Shown one piece after another: positions 50,900 through 61,109 of a stretch of DNA of 64,000 bases. Position 1 is the stretch's first letter. Every line of letters begins with the position of its first letter. The position numbers and the translations under genes are program-made. Where the stretch lies: NCBI RefSeq assembly GCF_021608185.1, contig NZ_JAKIHN010000001.1, positions 62,001 to 126,000 on the forward strand, written 5' to 3'. Below the pieces are notes generated by a model. The model worked only from the letters and a program-made list of their open reading frames with translations, had not been told where the DNA came from and made no database searches. The stretch comes from Flavobacterium anseongense. GTDB lineage: Bacteria; Bacteroidota; Bacteroidia; Flavobacteriales; Flavobacteriaceae.

Positions 50900-51436
50900 A
50901 TGAATGAAATTATTAAGAAAAACGGCGTTAGCTTTGGACTAATCTTCGGATTATTTTCGGTTCTATTAACAACAACTTTATACCTGGTTGATTTAGAATT
51001 ATTTACAAGCTCATGGATTGGAATAATCTCAGTTATCATTTCAATATCAATTGGAGTAGTCCTAATTACCAAAACAAAAAAACAGTTAAACAACGTACTC
51101 ACTTTTAAAGAAGGATTTACTGTATATTTTATTGCAGCCGCAATAGGTAGCACTATATCGACTCTATTCAATTACATTCTTTTCAATTTTGTTGATCCGG
51201 GAGCGAAAGAAACCATAAAAGAAATTACCTTAAAGTATACATCAGATATGATGGCAAAATTTGGTGCACCGGCAGATGCTGTAAATGAAACTATGAAAAA
51301 ACTAGCAGAAACAGATAATTTTTCTTTGGGCAACTTGGCAATGGGATTAGCTTTTAGTCTTGTTTTTAGTGCTCTTTTCGGATTAATTTTGGCTGCCATT
51401 TTCAAATCTAAATCACCTTCATCACAAGGATTATAA
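50900..51436 (+). CDS. DUF4199 membrane protein
   Basis: A 178-residue protein started at MNEIIKKNG. A longer frame adds 23 residues upstream but overlaps the -7 box, so it is rejected. Four membrane segments are visible (about residues 9-31, 36-54, 72-95 and 140-165), as expected for DUF4199. The final ~10 residues are Lys/Ser-rich. The next ATG (glycosyltransferase) follows immediately after its stop, which makes it the first gene of a four-gene run. The function is unknown, but its operon suggests a link to surface polysaccharide or lipid assembly. Confidence 0.8.
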   Translation: MNEIIKKNGVSFGLIFGLFSVLLTTTLYLVDLELFTSSWIGIISVIISISIGVVLITKTKKQLNNVLTFKEGFTVYFIAAAIGSTISTLFNYILFNFVDPGAKETIKEITLKYTSDMMAKFGAPADAVNETMKKLAETDNFSLGNLAMGLAFSLVFSALFGLILAAIFKSKSPSSQGL

Positions 51437-52396
51437 ATGAATTTATCCATAATAATTCCACTTCTTAACGAACAGGAATCTTTACCCGAATTGCACCAAT
51501 GGATTGTCAAAGTAATGACAACCCACAATTATTCCTATGAAGTAATCTTTATAGACGATGGTAGTTCGGATGAGTCGTGGCAAATTATTGAACAACTTTC
51601 AAAAGAAAATCCAAACGTAAAAGGACTTCGTTTCCTTACCAATTTTGGCAAATCACAAGCCTTGCATGCCGGTTTTGCCAGAGCCAAGGGCGACGTAATC
51701 ATTACAATGGATGCAGATCTACAGGATAGTCCGGAAGAAATTCCGGATTTATATAACATGGTTTTGAACCAAAACTACGACTTGGTTTCGGGCTGGAAAA
51801 AGAAACGCTACGATTCGGTTGTTGGCAAAAATCTGCCTTCGAAATTATTTAATTGGGCTGCACGAAAAACTTCGGGTGTTCAGCTTAATGATTTCAACTG
51901 CGGATTAAAGGCCTATAAAAGCGTCGTTATCAAAAACATAGAAGTTTCGGGCGAAATGCATCGTTACATTCCGGTTTTAGCTAAAAATGCTGGATTTAAA
52001 AAAATAGGCGAAAAAGTTGTCATCCATCAGGCACGAAAATACGGTGAATCAAAATTTGGCATGAACCGTTTTATAAATGGTTTCTTAGATTTGATTACCA
52101 TTTGGTTTTTATCAAAATACGGAAAACGTCCGATGCATCTTTTTGGCGCACTTGGCGTTATAATGTTTATCATCGGTTTTTTAGCAACTTTTTTGATTAT
52201 CGGAATCAAACTGATGAAATTATTTGTTTTCCATGAACCGACTATTTTAGTTGCTGCAAATCCCCTTTTCTACATCGCTTTAACGGCAATGATTATTGGT
52301 TCACAATTATTCTTAGCCGGATTTTTGGGTGAAATAATTTTGAGAACAAAGAACAACGAAGAGCGCTATAAAATTTCTAAAGAAGTGAATTTGTAA
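51437..52396 (+). CDS. family 2 glycosyltransferase, polyprenyl-phosphate type
   Basis: A 319-residue GT2 enzyme of the DPM1/ArnC-like group. It opens SIIIPLLNEQESL, has VIFIDDGSSDESW (UDP or GDP binding), TMDADLQDSPEEI (the DxD-type acidic motif), and AARKTSGVQLNDFNCGLKA. Two transmembrane helices close it (LFGALGVIMFIIGFLATFLII and ALTAMIIGSQLFLAGFLGEI). Such enzymes move a sugar from a nucleotide onto undecaprenyl phosphate. The gene starts directly after the DUF4199 stop. Confidence 0.92.
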   Translation: MNLSIIIPLLNEQESLPELHQWIVKVMTTHNYSYEVIFIDDGSSDESWQIIEQLSKENPNVKGLRFLTNFGKSQALHAGFARAKGDVIITMDADLQDSPEEIPDLYNMVLNQNYDLVSGWKKKRYDSVVGKNLPSKLFNWAARKTSGVQLNDFNCGLKAYKSVVIKNIEVSGEMHRYIPVLAKNAGFKKIGEKVVIHQARKYGESKFGMNRFINGFLDLITIWFLSKYGKRPMHLFGALGVIMFIIGFLATFLIIGIKLMKLFVFHEPTILVAANPLFYIALTAMIIGSQLFLAGFLGEIILRTKNNEERYKISKEVNL

Positions 52397-52428
52397 TTCT
52401 GCTTCAGACTACAATTAAAATTAAGATT

Positions 52429-54156
52429 ATGCATATCGAAAAAAACATATTAGACAAAGTAAACGAATGGCTTACGCCGACATTTGATCAAAAAACACAA
52501 GACGAAATCACAGAAATGATGACTTCTTCTCCAAAAAATCTGGAAGAAAGCTTCTATAAAAATTTGGAGTTTGGTACTGGTGGAATGCGTGGAATAATGG
52601 GCGTTGGAACCAATCGCATCAACAAATATACGCTTGGAAAAAACACTCAGGGTTTATCTGATTATTTAAAAAGATCGTTTCTTGGTGAACAATTAAAAGT
52701 AGCTATTGCTTATGATTGCCGACACAATAGTGATACTCTGGCTAAAGTTGTTGCTGATGTTTTTTCAGCAAACGGAATTCAGGTGTATTTGTTTTCAGAA
52801 ATGCGTCCAACTCCTGAATTATCTTTTGCAGTCAGACATTTAAATTGTCATGCGGGAATTGTTTTAACAGCTTCTCACAATCCACCCGAATACAACGGAT
52901 ACAAAGTATATTGGCAGGATGGAGGGCAAATAGTTCCACCAAATGATGCTGAAATTGTTCAGGTAATTGAAAACCTCAAATACAGTGAAATCAAATTTGA
53001 CGCCAACGAAAATCTGATTGAATATATTGACGTTGCCGTAGATGAAGCTTTCGTAAATTCTACTGTTGACAATGCAAGTTTTAACACTTCGGCGGAAGCC
53101 AGAAAGAATTTAAAAATTGCTTACACTTCGTTACACGGAACTTCCATCAAAATGGTTCCGAAAGTATTGGAAAAAGCAGGTTATACCGATGTAAATATTG
53201 TTCCGGAACAAGCAGAACCAAACGGAAATTTTCCAACAGTAGTTTCTCCAAATCCAGAAGAACCGGAAGCATTGACTATGGCTTTAGCCTTGGCAGATAA
53301 AATAAATGCGGATATCGTTTTTGGAACTGATCCGGATAGCGACCGTCTTGGCGTTGCAGTTAGAAATAACAAAGGCGAAATGCAGTTGTTAAATGGAAAC
53401 CAAACGATGGTTGTTATGACGCATTATCTATTGGATCAATGGAAAAAAGCCGGAAAAATTAACGGAAAACAATTCATTGGTTCAACAATAGTTTCAACAC
53501 CAATGATGTTGGAATTGGCTTCGGCTTATGGAGTTGAATGCAAAGTTGGTTTAACCGGTTTCAAATGGATTGCCAAGTTTATCAGAGATTTTCCTGAACT
53601 TAAATTTATTGGCGGTGGCGAAGAAAGTTTCGGCTATATGGTTGGTGATGCTGTTCGCGATAAAGATGCTGTTGGTGCTATTTTACTAATGTGTGAAATT
53701 GCGGCTCAAGCCAAAGAAAAAGGAAGTTCAGTGTACAAAGAATTGGAACAAATGTATGTCGACTTTGGTTTCTATAAAGAACATTTAATTTCGATTACCA
53801 AAAAAGGAATAGAAGGCGCAAACGAAATCAAGCAAATGATGGTTGACATGCGTGAAAACCCGGTTTCTGAAATTAACGGGCAACGTGTGATTATGGTTGA
53901 AGATTACCAAAACTCGACAGCGAGAAATCTATTAACCAATGAAACCGAAACCTTATTCATTCCAAAATCGGATGTGTTGATTTATTATTTGGAAGACGGC
54001 TCTAAAATTTGTGCACGTCCGAGTGGAACAGAGCCAAAAATCAAATTCTATTTTAGCGTAAATACTGCTATTGAAAATGTGGATGAAATTGCAGCAGCTG
54101 AAGCATTTTTGGATACTAAAATCGCAACTATAATTTCAGAAATGCAACTGAACTAA
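52429..54156 (+). CDS. phosphohexomutase (phosphoglucomutase/phosphomannomutase family)
   Basis: A 575-residue enzyme of the alpha-D-phosphohexomutase superfamily, PgcA-like in length. The four domain signatures are in order: catalytic phosphoserine loop LTASHNPPEYNGY (about residues 144-156), Mg loop GTDPDSDRLG, sugar-binding FIGGGEESFGY and phosphate-binding RPSGTEPKIKFY. It converts hexose 6- and 1-phosphates for nucleotide-sugar synthesis, which fits the adjacent glycosyltransferase. Its stop overlaps the ATG of the ABC exporter by one base. Confidence 0.93.
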   Translation: MHIEKNILDKVNEWLTPTFDQKTQDEITEMMTSSPKNLEESFYKNLEFGTGGMRGIMGVGTNRINKYTLGKNTQGLSDYLKRSFLGEQLKVAIAYDCRHNSDTLAKVVADVFSANGIQVYLFSEMRPTPELSFAVRHLNCHAGIVLTASHNPPEYNGYKVYWQDGGQIVPPNDAEIVQVIENLKYSEIKFDANENLIEYIDVAVDEAFVNSTVDNASFNTSAEARKNLKIAYTSLHGTSIKMVPKVLEKAGYTDVNIVPEQAEPNGNFPTVVSPNPEEPEALTMALALADKINADIVFGTDPDSDRLGVAVRNNKGEMQLLNGNQTMVVMTHYLLDQWKKAGKINGKQFIGSTIVSTPMMLELASAYGVECKVGLTGFKWIAKFIRDFPELKFIGGGEESFGYMVGDAVRDKDAVGAILLMCEIAAQAKEKGSSVYKELEQMYVDFGFYKEHLISITKKGIEGANEIKQMMVDMRENPVSEINGQRVIMVEDYQNSTARNLLTNETETLFIPKSDVLIYYLEDGSKICARPSGTEPKIKFYFSVNTAIENVDEIAAAEAFLDTKIATIISEMQLN

Positions 54157-55985
54157 TGGATAATAATCTCAAAAAATTAATCCCTTTTGCTTTAAAGTAT
54201 AAGAAGAACGTCATTTTAAATATTGTCTTCAATATATTTTATGCCTTATTTTCAACGCTGGGAATGGTTTCTATAATTCCAACTTTGAAAGTTCTTTTCA
54301 AAGAAACGGAACAAGTTACCGTTCATCCAACGTATAAAAGCATTGGCTATTTGGGTAAATATGGAGAAGATTTATTGAATTATTATATCACGAAATTATC
54401 TTCAGAAAAAGGTGAAGAATACGCCCTTTTACTTGTAGTTTCGATTGTAATTGTAATTTTTTTACTGAAAAATATCTTTAATTATTTGGCTTCTTTTCAT
54501 GTAACACGATTGAGAACAGGCGTTTTAAAAGACTTGCGTGAAAAGTTATATAAAAAAATTATCCATCTTCCGGTTTCCTATTATTCTGATGCCCGAAAAG
54601 GAGACGTCATGTCGAGAATGCTCGGCGATATCAATGAAGTTCAGAATTCCTTTTTCCAGGTTTTAGAATTAGTTGTTCGCGAACCTTTGACTATCATCTT
54701 TTCGATTGTAGCGATGTTGGCTATTAGTACAAAATTGACGCTATTTGTTTTTATTTTTATTCCAATTTCAGGTTTAATTATTTCCAGAATCGGGAAAAAT
54801 TTAAAAGCTAAATCTACACGAGCTCAACAGGAAACAGGTTATTTCATTTCAATTTTAGATGAAACGCTTGGCGGAATGAAAGTTGTAAAAAGTTATAATT
54901 CAGAAAATCTTTTTATTTCTAAATTCAATGCTTCTGTTAAAAAATTACAACAGTTATCTAATAGTATTGGGAACAAAAGCAATTTGGCTTCGCCTATGAG
55001 TGAATTCCTCGGCATATTAACTATAGCTGTACTTTTATGGTATGGGGGTTATATGGTTTTGGTGGATAAATCCTTGGCAAGCACAGCGTTCATTGGATAT
55101 ATTGCTTTGGCTTACACTATTCTGACTCCGGCAAAAAATATTTCAAAAGCATCGTATCAGGTAAAAACAGGTTTGGCTGCTGCTGAAAGAGTCTTCACTT
55201 TGATGGAAGAAGAAAATACCATTACATCAAAAGAAAATGCAATCCATAAAGAAACTTTCGAAACCGGAATTTCTATAGAAAACATCAACTTCAAATACCA
55301 TGAAGAAAATGTATTAAAGGACTTTTCGCTTCAGGTTCCAAAAGGAAAAACAGTAGCACTTGTTGGACAATCCGGAAGTGGAAAAAGTACGATTGCTAAT
55401 TTACTGACCCGTTTTTATGACGTTAACGATGGCAGAATAACGATTGACAACGTTGACATCAAAGATATGGATTTAGTCTCGCTTCGCAGCCTTATGGGAC
55501 TAGTGACACAAGATTCAATATTATTCAACGACACCATTAAATCGAATATTTCCTTAGGAAAACTTGATGCTACTGACGATGAAGTTATAGCTGCTTTGAA
55601 GATTGCGAACGCATATGAATTTGTAAAAGAGTTACCTGAAGGAATCTATACGAACATTGGAGACAGCGGAAACAAGCTTTCGGGTGGACAAAAACAAAGA
55701 TTGTCAATTGCGCGTGCGGTTTTGAAAAATCCACCAATTATGATTTTGGACGAAGCTACTTCGGCATTAGATACCGAAAGTGAAAGATTGGTACAAATCG
55801 CTTTGGAAAACATGATGCAAAACCGAACATCTATTGTGATAGCACACCGTCTATCAACCATTCAAAAAGCAGATATCATTGTGGTAATGCAAAAAGGAAG
55901 GATTGTAGAACAAGGAAACCACGATGAACTTTTAGCCAAAAACGGAACCTATTCTAAATTGGTTTCGATGCAGTCTTTTGATTAA
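54156..55985 (+). CDS. ABC exporter, fused permease and ATPase (MsbA-like)
   Basis: A 609-residue half transporter. Residues 1-340 form the six-helix permease (LIPFALKYKKNVILNIVFNI; membrane helices separated by the TRLRTGVLKDLREKLYKKI coupling segment). Residues ~370-600 are the ATPase with Walker A VGQSGSGKSTI, Q-loop GLVTQDSILF, signature LSGGQKQRLS, Walker B PIMILDEATSALD and the H-loop AHRLST. Homologues export lipid A or glycolipids and peptides. The operon with a GT2 and phosphohexomutase supports a lipid-linked sugar or LPS role. Its stop directly abuts the lipoprotein gene on the other strand. Confidence 0.93.
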   Translation: MDNNLKKLIPFALKYKKNVILNIVFNIFYALFSTLGMVSIIPTLKVLFKETEQVTVHPTYKSIGYLGKYGEDLLNYYITKLSSEKGEEYALLLVVSIVIVIFLLKNIFNYLASFHVTRLRTGVLKDLREKLYKKIIHLPVSYYSDARKGDVMSRMLGDINEVQNSFFQVLELVVREPLTIIFSIVAMLAISTKLTLFVFIFIPISGLIISRIGKNLKAKSTRAQQETGYFISILDETLGGMKVVKSYNSENLFISKFNASVKKLQQLSNSIGNKSNLASPMSEFLGILTIAVLLWYGGYMVLVDKSLASTAFIGYIALAYTILTPAKNISKASYQVKTGLAAAERVFTLMEEENTITSKENAIHKETFETGISIENINFKYHEENVLKDFSLQVPKGKTVALVGQSGSGKSTIANLLTRFYDVNDGRITIDNVDIKDMDLVSLRSLMGLVTQDSILFNDTIKSNISLGKLDATDDEVIAALKIANAYEFVKELPEGIYTNIGDSGNKLSGGQKQRLSIARAVLKNPPIMILDEATSALDTESERLVQIALENMMQNRTSIVIAHRLSTIQKADIIVVMQKGRIVEQGNHDELLAKNGTYSKLVSMQSFD

Positions 55986-56705
55986 TTAAACTGGCTTGTA
56001 ACTACTTACTTTCCAATCTTTATCCGATAAATTCACTGAATGATACTGAAGATTATCTTCGGCATCAAACTCACCATTTTTATTAGTATCTTCAATAGTT
56101 CTGAAGTAAAGAATGTTTTTTGATTCGATAATTTTCCAATCGATTAATTCCTGAAAATCGACAGAAAGCTTGGTAAATTTTTGACCTGAAACTGTGCTTA
56201 TGTACAACGATTTTATATCGTTGCTGTCCAACTTTCCGTCTTTGTTGGTATCCATATCAGCCAAAGAATAGACTAATAATTGTTGCTTACTTTTATCGGA
56301 AAAAGTCTTTAAATACGTAGCCGTTTCAATTAAAATTGGCTTGTCTGTCAAAGCATAAATCGTATCCTTCCCTATTTCCTGAAACTTCAAATTCTTTAAA
56401 TAGCCTGTAATTTGGTATTCACCATAATTGGAAACTGTAAAACTTACTTCCGAATCTGATGAAGATTTAATTCCTTTTCCTTTGCCTGATATTACACCTA
56501 TCGGATGAATTAAAAAATTAGTTCCTTCCATATTGATAGGTAAATCGGCAACCTCAATTTGATTGGTATCAACAACTACTTCAGATTTTACTTTTGAAGT
56601 TGTTTCGTAAGTTACTTTGGGTTTTTCAACTGCTTCTTTTTTACAGCTTATAAAAAGTCCAACCAAAACCAAAGCGATATAGAAAAAGGAATTTTTCATT
56701 TTCAT
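55986..56705 (-). CDS. lipoprotein with EF-hand-like calcium motifs
   Basis: A 239-residue protein when started at MKMKNSFF; a five-residue longer start and a two-residue shorter start are possible. The lipobox is LFISC (Cys near residue 22) followed by Lys-Lys-Glu. Near residue 160 is DTNKDGKLDSNDIKSLYIS, an EF-hand loop (D-x-N-x-D-G-x-L-D). Near 208 DTNKNGEFDAEDN is a second one. This is a dockerin-like spacing pair, so calcium binding is likely. It is the last gene of the M23 peptidase-TonB receptor-lipoprotein unit. Confidence 0.75.
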   Translation of the reverse strand: MKMKNSFFYIALVLVGLFISCKKEAVEKPKVTYETTSKVKSEVVVDTNQIEVADLPINMEGTNFLIHPIGVISGKGKGIKSSSDSEVSFTVSNYGEYQITGYLKNLKFQEIGKDTIYALTDKPILIETATYLKTFSDKSKQQLLVYSLADMDTNKDGKLDSNDIKSLYISTVSGQKFTKLSVDFQELIDWKIIESKNILYFRTIEDTNKNGEFDAEDNLQYHSVNLSDKDWKVSSYKPV

Positions 56706-56736
56706 AAATTTGATTCTCAAAATTAGTGAATTATTT

Positions 56737-59214
56737 CTACAATCTCGCGGTCAGTTTAACATTGAAAACTCTCGTCGTCATATAGTTTGGAATTCCGTAT
56801 TGATTTTTGCTATACACATCGCGAACCCAAGTGTTGGTGATCGCATTCTGATTATTGAACAAGTTGTAAATTTCAAATCCAACCGATAAATCTTTCCATT
56901 TCTTTAACCAATGTCCGTCAGGTCTTTCGTTGTTTCTTTCGGTTAGGACATACGAAAACCCAACATCAGCACGACGATAATCACGCAAACGAGTTTGGTA
57001 TTGGTAGGAATCGGCATAAGAAGGCGAACCTCCGGGTAAACCGGTGTTATAAACCAAATTCAGATACAATTTCATATTCGGAATATTAGGCATATAATCC
57101 TGGAAAAGAATACCAACTTTCAATCGCTGATCGGTTGGTCTGGCTATATAGCCTTTGTCGTTAATGTTTTCTTCAGTTTTCATGTAACCAAAACTCAACC
57201 AGGATTCGGTTCCGGGAACGAATTCACCATTTAATCTCATATCCAAACCATAAGCATACGCAACCGCATCATTATTGGCACGGTAACGAATTCTAACATT
57301 TTCAAGTGTATAGCTATTGACATCAGTCATCGTTTTATAATAAGCTTCTGTAACCAATTTAAACGGACGATTATTCATTTTGAAATTATAATCATTGCTC
57401 AACACAAAATGTATGGATTGTTGTGCTTTAACATTTGGCCTAACCGTTCCTAATGAATCTCTCAACTCACGATAAAATGGCGGCTGATGATAATAGCCAA
57501 CAGACAATCTGAATAACATATCTTTCTCCCAATCGGGTTTTAATGCGAACTGTGCTCGTGGACTAAAAACAGTTTGTCTTTTTGCATTTGTAATACCATC
57601 TCCGGAAACCAACCAACTATGAAAACGAGCACCGGCAGTAACCCAGAATTGACTTTCTCCGATTTTAGTTTTGGTGTTCCATTGTGCAAATCCTGAGAAT
57701 CTATCGATATCAACAAAATTTGTCGCTCTGACATTCTGATAAGGAACTAGTGGACCAACATAAGGATTGTAAGGTTGTTGATTTGGAAAATCTAAATGAG
57801 GTGGATTGATATGAAACCCGGCCGAATCAATAACTTCCCATTCTACTATTCGGTCACGAATGTTTTCACGAGTATATTTAAAACCCCAATCTATTTGATG
57901 CTTTTTGCTGTTGATAAAATGAGTTCCTTTGATTTCCGCATTTACGATTAAGGCATCCAAATCGTTTCGGGCGTGGTTTAGTTGTGTTCCGATGCCACGA
58001 TTAAAAGTAACTTCTCCTAAAGTTTCTGAACCAATATTCGTATCCACTTCTCCTAAAAAGTAGGCTGCATAAATATCAAAATATTCTTGTTCCTGTGTGT
58101 GATAAACGGAACCTATAAGTCTGAAAGTATTATTTTCGTTAGGAGCATAATTGGTTTTCAGCGCACCAAAAAGTGTTTGGTATTTATCTTTTTCCTGACC
58201 TTCATAAAACACCTGCAAGGCAATTGGTTCGTCGATAGTTCCAAAATTGGTTTGACGAGTTAAGGGTTGGTAATTGTATTTGTTTTGGGAAATATTACCT
58301 AAGAAACTGAAATGCCATTTTTTATTTGGACTGAAATTTACATTCGTTTGCACATCAGCATAGGTTGGTCTGTAGTTGGTTTGTGTTTCCTGACTGTTTA
58401 CCAAAAGTGAATTATCTCGGTAACGGACTCCGGTAATGGCTGACCATTTTTTATTTTTAGATGCTGCTTCTGCAGTCAAGCTTCCGCCAAGGAAACTCGC
58501 TTCGGCTGCTAAACCAAACTTGGTTGGTTTTCTGTAAGTGATATCCAAAACAGAGGATAATTTATCACCATATTTTGCCTGAAATCCACCGGCAGAAAAG
58601 TCAACATTCTGAACCATATCGGTATTGGTAAAACTCAATCCTTCCTGTTGTCCGGAACGAATTAAGAATGGACGATAGACTTCAATTTCATTTACATAAA
58701 CTAAATTTTCATCATAATTCCCACCACGAACGGAATAGGTTGTACTCAATTCGCTGTTAGAATTTACCCCCGCGAATGTTTTTAAAACACTTTCAATTCC
58801 GGCATTCGCACTGGGATTTTTTCGAATTGTTTCCGGTTCAATTGATGTAATTCCCTGCACTCTTCTTCTGCTGCTTGTAATAACAACATCATTCAGTTGC
58901 TCTGCTTTGTCGGTCATTACAACGTGAAATTCAAAATTTTCACCAGGTTTTAATTGCAATGAAGCTGTAATGTTTTTCAGCGTTTTGTGTGTAAATACAA
59001 TGACTATTTTTTGATTGGCCGGAACTGTTAATTCATAAAACCCACTTTCATTAGTTGTCGCCGTTTTGGTTTGATAACTTACGTTAACGCCTTCAACAGG
59101 TTTATTGTTTTCATCGAGAACAATTCCGGCAACTTTAGCGGTTTGATTTTGTGCAAATGCAATGATGCTTATTGTAAAAAAAAGGAGCGTAAAAAGGAAT
59201 CTATTTGTTTTCAA
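56737..59214 (-). CDS. TonB-dependent receptor, outer membrane
   Basis: An 825-residue outer membrane receptor. The signal peptide ends IAFAQ (residue ~21). A carboxypeptidase-regulatory-like domain (about 28-110: VAGIVLDENNKPVEGVNVSY...NESGFYELTVP) precedes the plug (about 125-230: NPSANAGIESVLKTFAGVNSN, SVRGGNYDENLVYVNE). The barrel ends ...TTRVFNVKLTARL. No STN domain, so no direct signalling to a FecR. No SusD neighbour. It lies between an M23 peptidase and an EF-hand-like lipoprotein in one operon. The substrate is unknown. Confidence 0.92.
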   Translation of the reverse strand: MKTNRFLFTLLFFTISIIAFAQNQTAKVAGIVLDENNKPVEGVNVSYQTKTATTNESGFYELTVPANQKIVIVFTHKTLKNITASLQLKPGENFEFHVVMTDKAEQLNDVVITSSRRRVQGITSIEPETIRKNPSANAGIESVLKTFAGVNSNSELSTTYSVRGGNYDENLVYVNEIEVYRPFLIRSGQQEGLSFTNTDMVQNVDFSAGGFQAKYGDKLSSVLDITYRKPTKFGLAAEASFLGGSLTAEAASKNKKWSAITGVRYRDNSLLVNSQETQTNYRPTYADVQTNVNFSPNKKWHFSFLGNISQNKYNYQPLTRQTNFGTIDEPIALQVFYEGQEKDKYQTLFGALKTNYAPNENNTFRLIGSVYHTQEQEYFDIYAAYFLGEVDTNIGSETLGEVTFNRGIGTQLNHARNDLDALIVNAEIKGTHFINSKKHQIDWGFKYTRENIRDRIVEWEVIDSAGFHINPPHLDFPNQQPYNPYVGPLVPYQNVRATNFVDIDRFSGFAQWNTKTKIGESQFWVTAGARFHSWLVSGDGITNAKRQTVFSPRAQFALKPDWEKDMLFRLSVGYYHQPPFYRELRDSLGTVRPNVKAQQSIHFVLSNDYNFKMNNRPFKLVTEAYYKTMTDVNSYTLENVRIRYRANNDAVAYAYGLDMRLNGEFVPGTESWLSFGYMKTEENINDKGYIARPTDQRLKVGILFQDYMPNIPNMKLYLNLVYNTGLPGGSPSYADSYQYQTRLRDYRRADVGFSYVLTERNNERPDGHWLKKWKDLSVGFEIYNLFNNQNAITNTWVRDVYSKNQYGIPNYMTTRVFNVKLTARL

Positions 59215-59223
59215 ATTATGGCA

Positions 59224-60921
59224 TTAAGGTTTTTGACTTCTAAAAAATTGTGTTTCAAAGATAGTAGAATTTCCAACATTATCGATAATGACAACTTTTA
59301 AATCGTTTTTTCCTTCGGCAACAATGCCATCTGAAAAACGATGAATTAGCTTTTTGATTTTGTATTCATATTCCAACAAAATCCATTTTCCATTCAAATA
59401 GCCATCATAACTTTTAATTCCGGATAAGTCATCGGAAATCGTGAATTTTAATTCATTTAAATTGCTAATCCATTTTCCGCCAATGCGCTTGTCCGATTTT
59501 ATTTTTGGGGGCACACCATCTTTTATAAGCTTGTATTCGCCCAAATATTTGGTGTAAATAGTAAACGAGTTTTTATAGCGTTTAGTATTGTAATAATTGA
59601 TTTTTTTTCCATCAACCAAACCGATAAACATTTTTTCCCGGTCTTTTTGAGGTACAATACTGTCTTCAAAAGTGATTGAAAAATTAGTAAACGCAGGAAC
59701 TATATCTTCATGAAGTTTTAGCGTTCCTTTTTTCACTTCAAAATTCATATAAAAATCATCGTAAAAAGTATTTGCCGGAAAATTGACCGTAACATTTTCG
59801 AGCGAAAAGATATTCTCCTTTTTGGCTTTTACAAAATATTTAGACGTTATAGGCACTTCCGCAATTTTTGCAGGCGAAGCCGAAAATTGAATTGGAATAT
59901 AAATTTTAGCAATATTTTCGCTGAAATCGGCGACTTCTATTCTATACGACTGTGTTATATTACTTGAAACTGAAATGATTCCGTTGTTTGAACCCTGTTT
60001 TATAATGCTTAACGGATAAGGATTTTTCATGAATAATTCCTGAACGCGTTGTCCCAGTTTTTTATAACGTTCATAATCAATCAAAAGATTGACAAATCGG
60101 GTTTCATCAAAAGCAAATGTGTTAAATTGAAATCCGAAATCACTTTTGCCGTTAAGAAATGTCTGCACTCTGAAAATTCCATTCGAATTCCAGGAAACAT
60201 CGTCATAATCAAAAGTTGTGATTCCGAAACCAATTTTGCCTGTTGCCGAAATTTTTTCTGCTATATAAGTTCCGTCATTCTGCAGAGATAAATTTACCGA
60301 AATCGGTCTTTTGGATTCATTTACAATGCTGTTTTCATCTAACGGATAAACCCACAAACTACTTATTGCCGGACGTTTTGAATCGGTTATAACCGTGTCA
60401 AATCCAAAATATAACGGATTGATAATTTTTTCGGATTGGGTATCCCGAATTTCAAAATGAAGATGCGGCCCATCAGAACCACCGGTATTTCCGGAAACTG
60501 CAATGATATCACCTTTTTTAACAATTAAATCAGTTGGAGTTAGAGCAACATCAATCTCATAGGATTTGGCTTTGTATTGCTCTTTTTTAATCCATTTTTC
60601 AATTTCTCCGTAACCCGATTGCAAATGTCCGTAAACGGTTGTGTATCCATTTGGATGCGTGATGTAAATCGCTTTTCCGTATCCAACTTCTGAAATTTTT
60701 ATTCGGGAGACATAACCATCTGCGGAAGCGTAAATAGACAAACCTTCTTTTTGCTGCGTTTTACAATCGAAACCCGAATGAATATGATTGGAGCGCAATT
60801 CACCAAAATTTCCCGAAAGTTGAATCGGAATGTCGAGTGGTGAGCGAAAATACTCTTTTGGATATTGGGTTTGTCCAAAAGCTACTACCGAAAACAGCAA
60901 AAAATATCCAATTTTTTTCAT
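59224..60921 (-). CDS. M23-family metallopeptidase
   Basis: A 565-residue exported protein when started at MKKIGYFLL. The longer frame (42 residues more) is rejected because a complete signal peptide ending FGQTQ starts here. The LytM/M23 domain lies at about residues 35-165, with zinc ligands HSGFD (H-x-x-x-D) and the second site GPHLHFEI (H-x-H). The rest (~400 residues) is a beta-rich region, possibly Ig-like, ending with IDNVGNSTIFE. It is the first gene of a unit with a TonB receptor (9-base gap) and a lipoprotein, and probably trims peptidoglycan or peptide cross-links in the periplasm. Confidence 0.9.
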   Translation of the reverse strand: MKKIGYFLLFSVVAFGQTQYPKEYFRSPLDIPIQLSGNFGELRSNHIHSGFDCKTQQKEGLSIYASADGYVSRIKISEVGYGKAIYITHPNGYTTVYGHLQSGYGEIEKWIKKEQYKAKSYEIDVALTPTDLIVKKGDIIAVSGNTGGSDGPHLHFEIRDTQSEKIINPLYFGFDTVITDSKRPAISSLWVYPLDENSIVNESKRPISVNLSLQNDGTYIAEKISATGKIGFGITTFDYDDVSWNSNGIFRVQTFLNGKSDFGFQFNTFAFDETRFVNLLIDYERYKKLGQRVQELFMKNPYPLSIIKQGSNNGIISVSSNITQSYRIEVADFSENIAKIYIPIQFSASPAKIAEVPITSKYFVKAKKENIFSLENVTVNFPANTFYDDFYMNFEVKKGTLKLHEDIVPAFTNFSITFEDSIVPQKDREKMFIGLVDGKKINYYNTKRYKNSFTIYTKYLGEYKLIKDGVPPKIKSDKRIGGKWISNLNELKFTISDDLSGIKSYDGYLNGKWILLEYEYKIKKLIHRFSDGIVAEGKNDLKVVIIDNVGNSTIFETQFFRSQKP

Positions 60922-61052
60922 AAAAACCTTTTCAGCTAAGGTAATAAAAAGGGTACGTAAATAATTACAACAAAAGTGTATTTTATAATCTGTTAAAAAA
61001 CAAATTATTACCATATTAAGTAAGCAATAGAAAGAAATAATTGTCAAAACTA

Positions 61053-61082
61053 TTGTACAACCGAAATAGAATCCTAACTTTG
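61053..61082 (+). promoter_or_regulatory. promoter of the zapA unit (TTG-N19-TAACTTTG)
   Basis: TTG at 61053-61055, 19 bases, TAACTTTG at 61075-61082. Both elements and the spacing fit the Bacteroidota housekeeping promoter, and the ATG is 27 bases further on. Confidence 0.65.
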
Positions 61083-61109
61083 TGAAGTAAGTAATGAATA
61101 AAGTAATTC

